From Bifidobacterium bombi DSM 19703 (GTDB lineage Bacteria; Actinomycetota; Actinomycetes; Actinomycetales; Bifidobacteriaceae), in contig NZ_ATLK01000001.1 in assembly GCF_000737845.1 (NCBI RefSeq), positions 186,001-250,000 on the forward strand: a stretch of 64,000 bases of DNA, in the 5' to 3' direction. The notes under the pieces are model-generated. The model saw nothing but the letters and a program-made list of their open reading frames with translations, was not told the DNA's origin and did no database searches. The translations under genes were made by a program, and so were the position numbers. Positions 10,241-19,539 of this stretch are shown piece by piece; position 1 is the stretch's first letter; each line of letters opens with the position of its first letter.

Positions 10241-11467
10241 TCAGTCCCCGAAGATGATTTCGTCCCAACTGGGCATGGCTGATCTTCCCGATTTGCGTTT
10301 GGCGTGTTGCTGGACCGATGGCTCGTTGCCGTCAATCGATCGCGGAAGTGAAGGATTCGGTGCCTGTGAAGATTGCTCGGTGTCACGCACAGCACCCCAG
10401 AGACTTCCCTGTGTCTTGTTGAATCCATTTTCCGCATCGTTGCCGGCTGCCTGCCGGTCATACGGTGAACCGGCGGCGTCATTGGCGGATTGTCCGTTAA
10501 CAGGGGGACGGGTGTCCGTCGTTGCGCCGTGCGATATGTTCGGCGTCTTTCCATTGGTCGTGGAGTTGCCGACGGATGCATCATGGCGTGTCCTTTCTAT
10601 CGGTGTTCGGGATTCTCGCTGGTCGAATGCATAAGGCATCTGTACCACCCTTTGCATACGTTGTGCATCGGTGTCTTGAGGTGCCGTGAGTGGTGCTGAG
10701 GTCATGGGCAAGCGCTCGTCGCCCTGCGAAGAGACGGTTCCTGTGGTCGCGCTGCTCTGCTCATACGGCCGGTAGGGAGGCAGTGGATCATACGTTTTGG
10801 GGTTGCGCATGTTCGACTCGTCTTGTGATGATGCGGGCGCGCGTGTTGAGCCCTCCCCGTCTGACTGCGGGGGTGCGGGTTTTACCCTTTCGCCCAGCAG
10901 TATCCTGGAGGCCGCGTTCATGCATTCCACACCGTTATCTCGGATGTTCCAGCTCCAGATCGCGCGTACCGAATTATGCGGCGTCTGGAATTGGGCACAA
11001 ATCATCCAGGGCTCTCTCCCACGGCGTGTCGCGTTCCATTTGACGGATTGTGGGTCGACTTTGGCTGCGGTCAGCGTCGACTCTATCAGGTCCCCGATGG
11101 TGCGCATCCGACTGCCCTTGGGTGCGTTCACCGCCAGGAATTGCTCTATCGCGTCTTGCTTCTCCGTCTGCACCGAGGACGTGAACCGGCGCACCAAGGT
11201 GGCGCTGAGATCATAACGCTCAGCGACTTTGCCTGGTTCTTCGCCGGCCCTGATAAGAGCCTGAATCTTCGATATCGGCAGGGTTTTGGTCTCATGCACG
11301 CCTGCCGCGTCCGAGTTCTCCTGCTGGACTTGCCTCGCTTCCAGTATGGCCCGCTCGAGTCTGTCGTCGACGCTGACATGAAACGCCGAAGTCTCGGAGA
11401 GAAACACCAACTCGCCGGTGTCGTCAATATGATCGAACCTAGCTTGCACACCTGATTTGGCCGGCAT
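10241..11467 (-). CDS. sepH: Septation protein SepH (DUF3071 family)
   Basis: A 408-residue SepH protein, an actinobacterial cell-division factor that promotes FtsZ assembly. The N-terminal DUF3071 domain (about residues 1-190) has the helix-turn-helix-like motif ISKIQALIRAGEEPGKVAER followed by LSATLVRRF; the second half is low-complexity, rich in Ser, Thr, Pro and Asn, and ends in a short basic segment. This domain order is typical of the family. AAAGGGTGACGA precedes the start. It is divergent from the DUF4193 gene. Confidence 0.85.
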   Translation of the reverse strand: MPAKSGVQARFDHIDDTGELVFLSETSAFHVSVDDRLERAILEARQVQQENSDAAGVHETKTLPISKIQALIRAGEEPGKVAERYDLSATLVRRFTSSVQTEKQDAIEQFLAVNAPKGSRMRTIGDLIESTLTAAKVDPQSVKWNATRRGREPWMICAQFQTPHNSVRAIWSWNIRDNGVECMNAASRILLGERVKPAPPQSDGEGSTRAPASSQDESNMRNPKTYDPLPPYRPYEQSSATTGTVSSQGDERLPMTSAPLTAPQDTDAQRMQRVVQMPYAFDQRESRTPIERTRHDASVGNSTTNGKTPNISHGATTDTRPPVNGQSANDAAGSPYDRQAAGNDAENGFNKTQGSLWGAVRDTEQSSQAPNPSLPRSIDGNEPSVQQHAKRKSGRSAMPSWDEIIFGD

Positions 11468-11630
11468 TCGTCACCCTTTCGCTGGAAAAAGAACCGATAT
11501 TTTTTATGCTAGTCCTATAATGCCCCACGTGTCGTATTTTACCTTCTCCACAAATCGTGTATTCTGTAGCGCATAAAAGTGTTATCGTCCATGTCGGATG
11601 ATTCACGAAGGTCGATGAAAGGAGTGCATT

Positions 11631-11924
11631 ATGGCTCAGGATTATGACTCTCCACGTAATAAGGACGAGGATGAGGAGTCGCTGCAGGAACTCGGCAAGA
11701 GCTCGCAGAACGAAAACACCGATATCGATGATGACGAGAACGCCATCGCAGAGGACTATGAACTGCCGGGCGCTGACCTGAGCAATGAGGATTCCTCGGT
11801 GACGGTGATCCCCATGCAGGGGGACGAATTCATCTGTTCGCAGTGCTTCCTCGTCAAGCATCGCAGCCAGTTGGCCTATACCGATGAATCGGGGCAGCCG
11901 ATCTGCAAGGAGTGCGCCGCCTGA
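11631..11924 (+). CDS. DUF4193 family zinc-ribbon protein
   Basis: A 97-residue acidic protein conserved in actinobacteria. The first two thirds are Asp/Glu-rich (an acidic run around residues 40-52), and the end holds a CxxC...CxxC zinc-ribbon: ICSQCFLVKH and PICKECAA. Its function is unknown; RNA polymerase or nucleic-acid association is only a guess from the acidic and zinc features. Its TGA overlaps the ATG of dut by one base, so the two are translationally coupled. AAAGGAG precedes the start by 7 bases. Confidence 0.85.
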   Translation: MAQDYDSPRNKDEDEESLQELGKSSQNENTDIDDDENAIAEDYELPGADLSNEDSSVTVIPMQGDEFICSQCFLVKHRSQLAYTDESGQPICKECAA

Positions 11925-12400
11925 TGGCTTGGGATGAGTCTTATAACAAACCTGAACAGGTTGAGGTGCTGGTCAAGGCCGAGAACGGTGATGTGCCGGC
12001 GCTTCGGTATGCCCACGCCGGCGATGCCGGCGCCGATCTGGTCACGACCGAGGAGGTGACGTTGGAACCCTTCCATCGGGCGCTGGTGCCTACCGGGGTC
12101 CGCATCGCCCTGCCCGCCGGGTATGTGGGTCTGGTCCACCCACGCTCGGGGCTCGCCGCCAAGCAAGGGGTGACCGTGCTGAACGCCCCGGGGACCATTG
12201 ATGCCGGTTATCGCGGCGAGATCAAGGTGCCCCTCATCAACCTCGATCCGCAGAATACGGTCGTGTTCCATCCCGGGGACCGCATTGCGCAGCTGGTCAT
12301 ACAACGCTATGTCGAGGCGCGTTTCGTGCTGTCCCGGAAATTGCCGGGTTCGGACAGGTCGGAACGGGGGTTTGGCTCCACCGGTCTGGGGTCGCATTGA
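11924..12400 (+). CDS. dut: dUTP diphosphatase
   Basis: A 158-residue trimeric dUTPase (dUTP to dUMP + PPi), which keeps uracil out of DNA and supplies dUMP for thymidylate. The five family motifs are present in order: AGDAGADLV, HPRSGLAAKQG, NAPGTIDAGYRGEI, GDRIAQLVI and, at the C-terminus, ERGFGSTGLGS, the arm that closes on the nucleotide. The start overlaps the upstream stop codon (TGATG), giving coupled translation. Confidence 0.96.
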   Translation: MAWDESYNKPEQVEVLVKAENGDVPALRYAHAGDAGADLVTTEEVTLEPFHRALVPTGVRIALPAGYVGLVHPRSGLAAKQGVTVLNAPGTIDAGYRGEIKVPLINLDPQNTVVFHPGDRIAQLVIQRYVEARFVLSRKLPGSDRSERGFGSTGLGSH

Positions 12401-12598
12401 GGCTCGCGGCCCGTGCGGTGGGGGCATGGCCGGATGAATGATGATGCTCACGGCTCCATGTCGATTGCGTCGCCTCACTGCGGCAATCGCGTGACGGCAT
12501 GACCGCAGGGCCGGCTGAGGTATCGCATCTGCGGCCGCGCGGTGCAGGTGTCGGTTTTTACCGCTATGATGGGCATGAAAAGCGAAGGGGGACTGCAT

Positions 12599-14950
12599 AT
12601 GGCGGACCAGGAATACGAGAGCCGTTCTGCCAGGATGCTCGGCTGTGAAATCAGCACCGATCCTCTAGACCCGTTGGAGCCCATCGTCATGCTTTGCTGC
12701 CAGCATCATCCCGATGCCGATATGGAAATACTTGAGAGGGCATATCGCCGTGCTGTATGGCAGCACCGCAACCAGCGTCGCCGTTCGGGAGAACCCTACA
12801 TTATCCACCCACTCGCAGTGGCCCAGATTTTGGCCGATCTCGGTATGGGGCCCGTGGTGGTCGCGGCTGGATTGCTGCACGACACAGTGGAGGACACCGA
12901 TTACACGCTTGACCAGTGCCGTGAGGAATTCGGTGATACCGTGGCCGGTTTAGTGGACGGCGTCACCAAACTCACCAACATGGAATACGGCGATTCGGCA
13001 CAGGCCGAGACCATCCGCAAGATGGTCGTGGCCATGAGCGCTGATGTGCGCGTCCTGGTCGTGAAGCTCGCTGATAGGGTGCATAATGCGCGTACGTGGC
13101 GATACGTCAAACCATCCAATGCTCAACGCAAGGCCCGCGAAACCCTTGATGTCTATGCGCCGCTGGCGAACCGCCTCGGAATCAACGCCATCAAGACCGA
13201 GCTTGAAGAGCTGAGCTTCAAAGTGCTGTACCCGAAGATCTACAACGAGATCGTGGTTCTCGTCAGCCGCAGGGCCGGACAGAGGGACGTGTATCTCAAG
13301 CAGATCCTCGAAGAGATCAATGAGGATTTGGACGAGATCCATGTCAAGGCGAGCGTCACCGGCCGTCCAAAGGATTATTTCTCGATTTATCAGAAGATGA
13401 TCGTGCGCGGGCATGATTTCTCCAACATATACGACCTCGTCGGCGTGCGTATCATTGTCGATACGATTCAGGACTGCTATGCCGCGCTCGGTGCCGTGCA
13501 TGCGCGTTGGAGTCCGGTTCCCGGGCGCTTTAAGGACTACATCGCCACGCCGAAGATGAATATGTACCAGAGCTTGCACACCACGGTCGTGGGGCCGGGC
13601 GGCAAGCCGGTGGAGATACAGATCCGGACTTGGGACATGCACCGCCGCTCGGAATTCGGCATCGCCGCCCATTGGAAGTACAAGGAGAACGGTCAGGCGG
13701 GGCGTAAGCTGAGCGCACCCGACAAGGACGATAAGAAGCGCGAAGGTTCGACGGCTGAGTCCCAGGACCGCAGCGAGATGGATAATCTTAAATGGATTCA
13801 GCAGCTCGCAGACTGGACCAGCGAAACTCCGGACTCCGATGAATTCCTCGGCTCGCTCAAAGAGGACCTCGGATCGGATGAAGTATACGTCTTCACGCCC
13901 AAGGGCAGGATCGTCTCCTTGCCGGCTAAGGCGACGCCGGTGGACTTTGCCTACGCGGTTCATACCGAAGTCGGGCACCGTACCATGGGCGCTCGCGTCA
14001 ACGGAAGGTTAGTGCCGCTGGACACCGTGCTCGAAAGCGGCGACACCGTCGAAGTGCTCACGTCCAAGTCAGACACCGCAGGCCCTTCGCGCGATTGGCT
14101 GAGCTTTGTGAAGAGTCAGAAGGCACGCAACAAGATCCGTCAGTGGTTCAGCAAAGAACGGCGCAGCGAAGCCATCGATGAAGGCCGTGATGAGCTTACC
14201 CGTGCCATGCGCAAACGTAATTTGCCCGTCAACGCTCTGCTTACGCCTGAGGCCCTGGTCGGCCTTGCCGATGAGCTCAATTACGATAACGCGGATGCCG
14301 TGTTCGCGGCTATCGGTGAGGGGCAGGTTTCCACACAGAATGCCATCACGCATCTGGTTCACGATGTGGGAAGCGAAGAGGTCGAGGACAACGCTGAGCA
14401 GGCCGAGCTGCAGCTTCCTTCGAAAGGGCAGCGCTCCGCCAAGAAGAACAGTTCGTTGGGCGTGGCCGTCAAAGGCGTGGGTGATGTGTGGGTCAAGCTT
14501 GCCGGATGCTGCACCCCGGTTCCAGGTGACAAGATCGTAGGCTTCATCACCCGCAACGAGGGTGTTTCGGTGCATCGCGCGGATTGTCAGAACCTGCTGG
14601 ACCTCAGGAAACACCAGCCGGAACGGATCATCGAAGTTAGCTGGACCAGCGCCAAAGGCCTGTTCATGGTCAAGATTCAGGTTGAGGCGTTGGATCGTCC
14701 CCATCTGCTCACGGACATCACCCAAGTGCTTTCCGACAATGGCGTCAACATCATCAGCGCCACGGTGTCGACGGGCTCCGACCGCGTCGCCATCAGCCAG
14801 TTCTCCTTTGAAATGGCTGACCCTCAACACATGGCCACGCTGCTTTCTGCCGTGAGAAAGGTGGATGGGGTCTTCGACGTGTATCGCATCACCGGGGCCA
14901 AGGATTCGCAGGAGCCGCGGATGCGTAAGATGCGCAATGGCGCGGATTGA
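12599..14950 (+). CDS. rel: Bifunctional (p)ppGpp synthetase/hydrolase
   Basis: A 783-residue RelA/SpoT homologue, the single long Rel of Gram-positive type. The hydrolase HD domain is intact (YIIHPLAVAQIL, LLHDTVEDTDY), so it can both degrade and make the alarmone. The synthetase domain contains RPKDYFSIYQKM and the EIQIRTWDMH motif; a TGS domain (VYVFTPKGRIVSLP), a conserved-Cys region (KLAGCCTPVPGD) and a C-terminal ACT domain follow. The start at 12599 has AAGGGGG 8 bases upstream; upstream in-frame Mets lack this. Confidence 0.95.
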   Translation: MADQEYESRSARMLGCEISTDPLDPLEPIVMLCCQHHPDADMEILERAYRRAVWQHRNQRRRSGEPYIIHPLAVAQILADLGMGPVVVAAGLLHDTVEDTDYTLDQCREEFGDTVAGLVDGVTKLTNMEYGDSAQAETIRKMVVAMSADVRVLVVKLADRVHNARTWRYVKPSNAQRKARETLDVYAPLANRLGINAIKTELEELSFKVLYPKIYNEIVVLVSRRAGQRDVYLKQILEEINEDLDEIHVKASVTGRPKDYFSIYQKMIVRGHDFSNIYDLVGVRIIVDTIQDCYAALGAVHARWSPVPGRFKDYIATPKMNMYQSLHTTVVGPGGKPVEIQIRTWDMHRRSEFGIAAHWKYKENGQAGRKLSAPDKDDKKREGSTAESQDRSEMDNLKWIQQLADWTSETPDSDEFLGSLKEDLGSDEVYVFTPKGRIVSLPAKATPVDFAYAVHTEVGHRTMGARVNGRLVPLDTVLESGDTVEVLTSKSDTAGPSRDWLSFVKSQKARNKIRQWFSKERRSEAIDEGRDELTRAMRKRNLPVNALLTPEALVGLADELNYDNADAVFAAIGEGQVSTQNAITHLVHDVGSEEVEDNAEQAELQLPSKGQRSAKKNSSLGVAVKGVGDVWVKLAGCCTPVPGDKIVGFITRNEGVSVHRADCQNLLDLRKHQPERIIEVSWTSAKGLFMVKIQVEALDRPHLLTDITQVLSDNGVNIISATVSTGSDRVAISQFSFEMADPQHMATLLSAVRKVDGVFDVYRITGAKDSQEPRMRKMRNGAD

Positions 14951-15136
14951 TGGGTTTAGACTGGCCATTGCGGGCAGGCTCCGTCATGATGTGTCGGCTT
15001 GAAAGGCGCGCGCCCATTGGGCTGATGGCGCCGATGGGGCAGTTGCCGCGTCGAAAGTTCGTTTCACGAGGTTGACCATCATTGCGTGAGATTCATTCCA
15101 CGGTGGTGTGGACGTTCCTTGGCTCCATGGTGGCAT

Positions 15137-15189
15137 CGCTGAAAGGGCGGCAGCACATGGGAAGAACCTGTGCCGCCGCCCTTTCAGCG
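15137..15189. terminator. Long hairpin between convergent rel and cyclophilin genes
   Basis: Two 21-base arms (15137-15157 and 15169-15189) are complementary with a single mismatch around an 11-base loop. It stands between the ends of two converging genes, so it could stop transcription from both sides, although neither side has a long T-run. Confidence 0.6.
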
Positions 15190-15211
15190 TTCGTTGGAAA
15201 TCGTCATGATC

Positions 15212-15748
15212 TCATTTGACTTCCACGGAGACGATGATGGCCGGTTCGGTGGGTCGGTCGCTCCGGTCCGTGGGCAGGGCTTCTAACTTATCGACCACCT
15301 TTTTGGAATCATCATCGGCCACTTCACCGAAAATGGTGTGATGTCCGTTGAGCCATGGCGTGGCGACGGTGGTGATGAAGAACTGTGAGCCGTTGGTGCC
15401 ATGCATCTTTCCGTCGCGTCCAGGGTGCACCCCGGCATTGGCCATCGCGAGTTTGTAAGGTTTGTCGAATTTCAGATCGGGGTCGATCTCGTCGTCGAAT
15501 TCGTAGCCTGGACCTCCGGTCCCTGTTCCCAGAGGGCAGCCGCCCTGAATCATGAAGTCCTTGATGATACGGTGGAAGGTGAGTCCATCGTAGAATCTGT
15601 CGTTTGATTTCTCACCGGTGGCGGGATTCGTCCATTCCTGTTCGCCCGTGGCCAGGCCGATGAAGTTCTTCACGGTCTGCGGAGCCTTGTCGTCGAAAAG
15701 GTTCAGGGTGATATCGCCCTCGGATGTATGCATGATAACTGTCGTCAT
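15212..15748 (-). CDS. Peptidyl-prolyl cis-trans isomerase, cyclophilin type
   Basis: A 178-residue cytoplasmic cyclophilin that catalyses proline isomerisation. The family core is intact: [22 protein letters not shown] with catalytic Arg and Phe, and [25 protein letters not shown]. There is no signal peptide. The start at 15748 ([13 protein letters not shown]) matches the usual N-terminus; an ATG six codons earlier is possible. Confidence 0.93.
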   Translation of the reverse strand: MTTVIMHTSEGDITLNLFDDKAPQTVKNFIGLATGEQEWTNPATGEKSNDRFYDGLTFHRIIKDFMIQGGCPLGTGTGGPGYEFDDEIDPDLKFDKPYKLAMANAGVHPGRDGKMHGTNGSQFFITTVATPWLNGHHTIFGEVADDDSKKVVDKLEALPTDRSDRPTEPAIIVSVEVK

Positions 15749-16010
15749 GGTCTTATTTTCACACATGCGTCAGACGGTTCCGATGGTTCGAGGTTCGTCT
15801 GCGATGCGAGACGCTGACCTCTCTCCTTTTGGTCGTTCCTGCGATACCGGTCGCCGGTGATGTCGGGCGTTGTACGCCAGCTATAACAAACACGAATAAG
15901 CTGAGCACTGATTGTGGTGGAATATGGCGGTTTTTTCGTTATCCTTGCCTTCTAAGGCGCTTTAATTCGTATCGTGGTATTTTCCAGGTCAGCCAGCACG
16001 GGAGTAAACA

Positions 16011-17198
16011 ATGAGTGAGCGTATCGGGATTTCGCCGCAAATCGTGTCCATCCGGCATCATTTGCACCAACATCCGGAACTTGGGTTCAAGGAGTTCGAG
16101 ACGACGGAATTTCTGCGCAGGCAATTGCGCCGTCACGGCATCCAGGTGTTGGACACGTCGTTGCCGACCGGACTCATAGCTCAGATCGACGGAAAGTCCT
16201 CGGGGCCGAGGATCGGGCTGCGTGCCGACATCGACGCGCTTCCGATCCAGGAAGAGACGGGCCTGGAGTTCGCTTCCGTCAATAATGGGGTGATGCACGC
16301 CTGTGGACATGATTTTCATGCGGCGGCATTGCTTGCTGCCGCCTTTTGGCTGGCGGAGCATCGTGACCTCATTCATGGTTCGGTGGTCTTGGTTTTCCAA
16401 CCTTCGGAGGAAAGCGCGATGGGCGCGAGGAAGGTGGTGGAGTCGGGCGCATTAGGTCATCTTGACGCCATGATAGGTCTGCACAACAGCCCAAGTCTTT
16501 CCCCCGGCCAGATAGCGGTGGGTAGTGAGACCATGATGGCCGGATGCGTCAAATTCGATGTCACGCTGCGCGCGCAAGGGGCTCATGGCGCTCATCCCGA
16601 CCACGGCACTGGTCCGATCGAGGCTTTGGCTTCGATGGTTCTCGCGCTGCAGACCGTGGTCTCGCATGACGTGCAGGCGTTCCATCCGGCGGTCCTTTCG
16701 GTCACTTCCGTACGTGGCGGGAATGTCTGGAATGTGATACCGGCGGAAGCGGGCTTCCTCGGCACGGCACGTTACTTCCGAAAAGAAGATGGCGAGTTGA
16801 TGGAGGAGCGTTTCCGTCGAATCGTGCAATCAACGGCTCGTGCGTTCCGGATTGATGCTGATATCGCTTGGCAGGAGCTCACAGGTCCTGTGGGCAGTGA
16901 TCCGCGACTGGCATCCATCGTAGAGCAGGACGTGAAGGATTATGCCGAACTGGTGCCGATCACCGCGTCCATGGGAGGTGATGATTTCGGCAATTACCGT
17001 GGCATCGCGCCGATGGTTTTTGCATCGGTGGGTTCGGATGGGCGAAGCGGCCACGCCTCGCTGCACAATTCGCATTTCGTCGGGTCGGACGCCACGCTGC
17101 GTCCTGAGGCGGAGTTTTATGTCAATGAGGCGCTTTCCGTGGCGAACGCGCTTGAGCAGGGATTGCCTGACGATACCGATGATGGCTCCGGCCGATGA
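16011..17198 (+). CDS. M20 family metal-dependent amidohydrolase
   Basis: A 395-residue M20D peptidase/amidohydrolase, the family of hippurate hydrolase, IAA-amino-acid hydrolases and N-acetyl-diaminopimelate deacetylase. Metal-site motifs: GLRADIDALPIQE, MHACGHDFHAAAL, FQPSEESAMGARKVVESGAL and, near the end, ASMGGDDFGNY. The dimerisation lid lies between about residues 185 and 295. GGGAG lies 6 bases upstream of the ATG. It is monocistronic by spacing. The substrate (an N-acyl amino acid or small peptide) cannot be fixed from sequence. Confidence 0.88.
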   Translation: MSERIGISPQIVSIRHHLHQHPELGFKEFETTEFLRRQLRRHGIQVLDTSLPTGLIAQIDGKSSGPRIGLRADIDALPIQEETGLEFASVNNGVMHACGHDFHAAALLAAAFWLAEHRDLIHGSVVLVFQPSEESAMGARKVVESGALGHLDAMIGLHNSPSLSPGQIAVGSETMMAGCVKFDVTLRAQGAHGAHPDHGTGPIEALASMVLALQTVVSHDVQAFHPAVLSVTSVRGGNVWNVIPAEAGFLGTARYFRKEDGELMEERFRRIVQSTARAFRIDADIAWQELTGPVGSDPRLASIVEQDVKDYAELVPITASMGGDDFGNYRGIAPMVFASVGSDGRSGHASLHNSHFVGSDATLRPEAEFYVNEALSVANALEQGLPDDTDDGSGR

Positions 17199-17453
17199 TT
17201 CGGGTGGTTGTTGTGGTCGGCGGATTCGGAAGGGGAGTTCGTACGACGGTCTGTGATCGCAGGATGAGGTACGAAGTCTTCCTTTGGTGGATTCGGGGCA
17301 GATGTAGCTGCGACCCTTCAGTGATGATGCATTCGTATTGTGCCGCGACCGCACGCATGGCAGGCGCGACGGCTTGACATCGAAGGTCAGGTGACTTGTT
17401 GATCATTTGTCCTCGTTGCGCGAGAGGTTACCAGGGTGCAATAAGATGGACGC

Positions 17454-19232
17454 ATGACTCAACTTCGTTTCGCCTTGGCACAAATCGACACTTGCGTGGG
17501 GGACTTGGAGGGCAACGCATCCTCGGTTCTGCAATTCAGTCGAATGGCCGCGGCTCACCATGCGGATGTCGTCGTCTTCCCCGAGATGACCCTGACCGGG
17601 TACCCGATCGAAGATCTGGCATTGCGCCGTACGTTTCGTGAGGCGCCTTGGAACAAGGCCGATCAGTTGGCTGGCGTCTTGCGCGACGAGGGGCTTGGTA
17701 ACCTGTACGTGGTGGTCGGCACTGTAGGCAGCGCCCAGCCGCTCGCTCAGACGTCCGCAGGCGAACGCAAGGACGAGGAGACTGCACGTGGCCCCCGTGA
17801 TGTCGAAGACGAATCCAAGGCCGAAGGCAAGCCCACCAACCGCCTCGTGGTGCTTCATGATGGTGTTGTCTATGCAGGTTATGACAAGCATTTTCTTCCC
17901 AATTACGGCGTGTTTGACGAATTCAGGATCTTCCAATCAGGAACACGAACCACCATTCTTGAAATCGGCGGCGTGAGGATAGGATTCGCCATATGCGAGG
18001 ATATATGGCAGGACGGCGGCCCGGTGGCGGTGCTGGCGACTTGCGGCATCGATGTACTGCTTACCATCAATGGTTCGCCTTATGAGGAGGGCAAGACCCA
18101 CACGCGCCTTGAATTGGCCGCGAAACGTGCGGCCCAGGTGGGTGCCCCGCTGATCTACGTCAACCAGGTGGGCGGGCAGGACGACCTTGTGTTCGATGGC
18201 GGGACCTTCGTGGTTGATGCGGACGGTACCTTGCTTGAGCGCTCGCCGATGTTTATGGAGGATTTGGGATACTTTGATTTCGATTCTCAGGCGCGGCGCC
18301 AGAAACCGGGCAAGATCCATGAACTGCCCGATCCGGACGAGGAGGTCTACACCGCGTGTGTGCTTGGTCTGAGCGATTACATGACCAAGAACCATTTCAC
18401 CGGCGTCACGCTGGGGTTGTCCGGCGGCATTGATTCCGCGCTCGTGGCGGCCATGGCGGCCGACGCCTGCGGTGGTGAGCACGTGTGGGGAGTCTCGATG
18501 CCGAGCATGTACTCGTCTGACGGTTCAAAAGATGATGCGGCAGATCTCGCCCGCAACATCGGCGGGCATTATGACGTCCAACCGATAGAGCCGTTGTTTG
18601 ATGCTTTCCAAGGTCAACTTAACCTCGAAGGGATTGCGGCGGAGAACCTTCAGGCGCGCATCCGCGGGGTCATCGTCATGGCGTATTCCAATTCCAAGGG
18701 GCTGCTCGCCTTGGCCACAGGCAACAAATCCGAGCTGGCTTGCGGATATTCCACCATTTACGGTGACGCGGTCGGCGGCTATGCGCCTATCAAGGATCTG
18801 CTCAAGACCCGTGTCTGGGAGCTGGCCAGGTGGCGAAATAAAGCGACTGTTGCGGGTATGGGGATCGGTGGGCTCCATATGGTGGGCAACGAGTCGGGCA
18901 ATCGTGGTATCGAGCCGGATGGTGGCGTCATTATTCCCGTAAACAGCATCGAAAAGGCGCCCAGCGCCGAGTTGCGTCCCGGCCAGAAGGATTCCGATTC
19001 GCTGCCGGAGTATGCGATGTTGGACAAGGTGCTTGCCGCATACATCGAGAAGGCTCATGGACGCGCGGACCTGATCGCCGATGGTTTCGACGAGCGCACC
19101 GTGGATACGGTGATGCGTTTGGTTGATCGGGCTGAATGGAAACGTCGCCAGTACCCGTTGGGGCCTAAGGTGACGGCACTTGCTTTTGGTAGGGACCGTC
19201 GCCTTCCTGTGACCAGCGCGTTTGCGGAATGA
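17454..19232 (+). CDS. nadE: Glutamine-dependent NAD+ synthetase
   Basis: A 592-residue two-domain enzyme making NAD+ from nicotinate adenine dinucleotide with ammonia from glutamine. The N-terminal nitrilase-type glutaminase has its Glu-Lys-Cys triad in VFPEMTLTGYP, KHFLPNYGVFDE and GFAICEDIWQDG. The C-terminal synthetase has the ATP-pyrophosphatase loop LGLSGGIDSALVA and the deamido-NAD contact region TGNKSELACGYSTIYGD. It stands alone, flanked by gaps of about 255 and 307 bases. Confidence 0.95.
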   Translation: MTQLRFALAQIDTCVGDLEGNASSVLQFSRMAAAHHADVVVFPEMTLTGYPIEDLALRRTFREAPWNKADQLAGVLRDEGLGNLYVVVGTVGSAQPLAQTSAGERKDEETARGPRDVEDESKAEGKPTNRLVVLHDGVVYAGYDKHFLPNYGVFDEFRIFQSGTRTTILEIGGVRIGFAICEDIWQDGGPVAVLATCGIDVLLTINGSPYEEGKTHTRLELAAKRAAQVGAPLIYVNQVGGQDDLVFDGGTFVVDADGTLLERSPMFMEDLGYFDFDSQARRQKPGKIHELPDPDEEVYTACVLGLSDYMTKNHFTGVTLGLSGGIDSALVAAMAADACGGEHVWGVSMPSMYSSDGSKDDAADLARNIGGHYDVQPIEPLFDAFQGQLNLEGIAAENLQARIRGVIVMAYSNSKGLLALATGNKSELACGYSTIYGDAVGGYAPIKDLLKTRVWELARWRNKATVAGMGIGGLHMVGNESGNRGIEPDGGVIIPVNSIEKAPSAELRPGQKDSDSLPEYAMLDKVLAAYIEKAHGRADLIADGFDERTVDTVMRLVDRAEWKRRQYPLGPKVTALAFGRDRRLPVTSAFAE

Positions 19233-19434
19233 GCCGCGGGGCATCCAAGCCCGGGTGCGAATGGACGGCGTCATGATGCGGGCGGGATCATAGGCAATGT
19301 CGTGCACGTGCTCGCAAGACCTCGTTTACTACGTCGTGTCCTCTCTAAGCCGCGCCGGCGACCGGTCCCGTGGTGCGGACCTGTGTGTGATGTCGTGTGC
19401 ATTATAGCGGCAGAATTCCTCATCGGTACTAAAG

Positions 19435-19450
19435 TGTGATGCAGCTCACC
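19435..19450. promoter_or_regulatory. CRP/FNR-like site upstream of pflB
   Basis: TGTGA-TGCAGC-TCACC, one mismatch from the canonical TGTGA-N6-TCACA palindrome. Its centre is about 54 bases upstream of the inferred start of transcription for pflB. The binding protein is inferred, not shown. Confidence 0.55.
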
Positions 19451-19483
19451 ACTTTTTTTCTCATATTTTCGCGGGTTGCTTCT

Positions 19484-19489
19484 TATAAT
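19484..19489 (+). promoter_or_regulatory. pflB promoter, -10 element
   Basis: A perfect TATAAT 51 bases upstream of the pflB start codon. No good -35 is present at the normal spacing, which fits an activator-dependent promoter using the CRP/FNR-like site further upstream. Confidence 0.55.
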
Positions 19490-19539
19490 GGTGGTAACGC
19501 AACGTAATGATGCGTTACTAAGTTATCAAGGAGTGATAC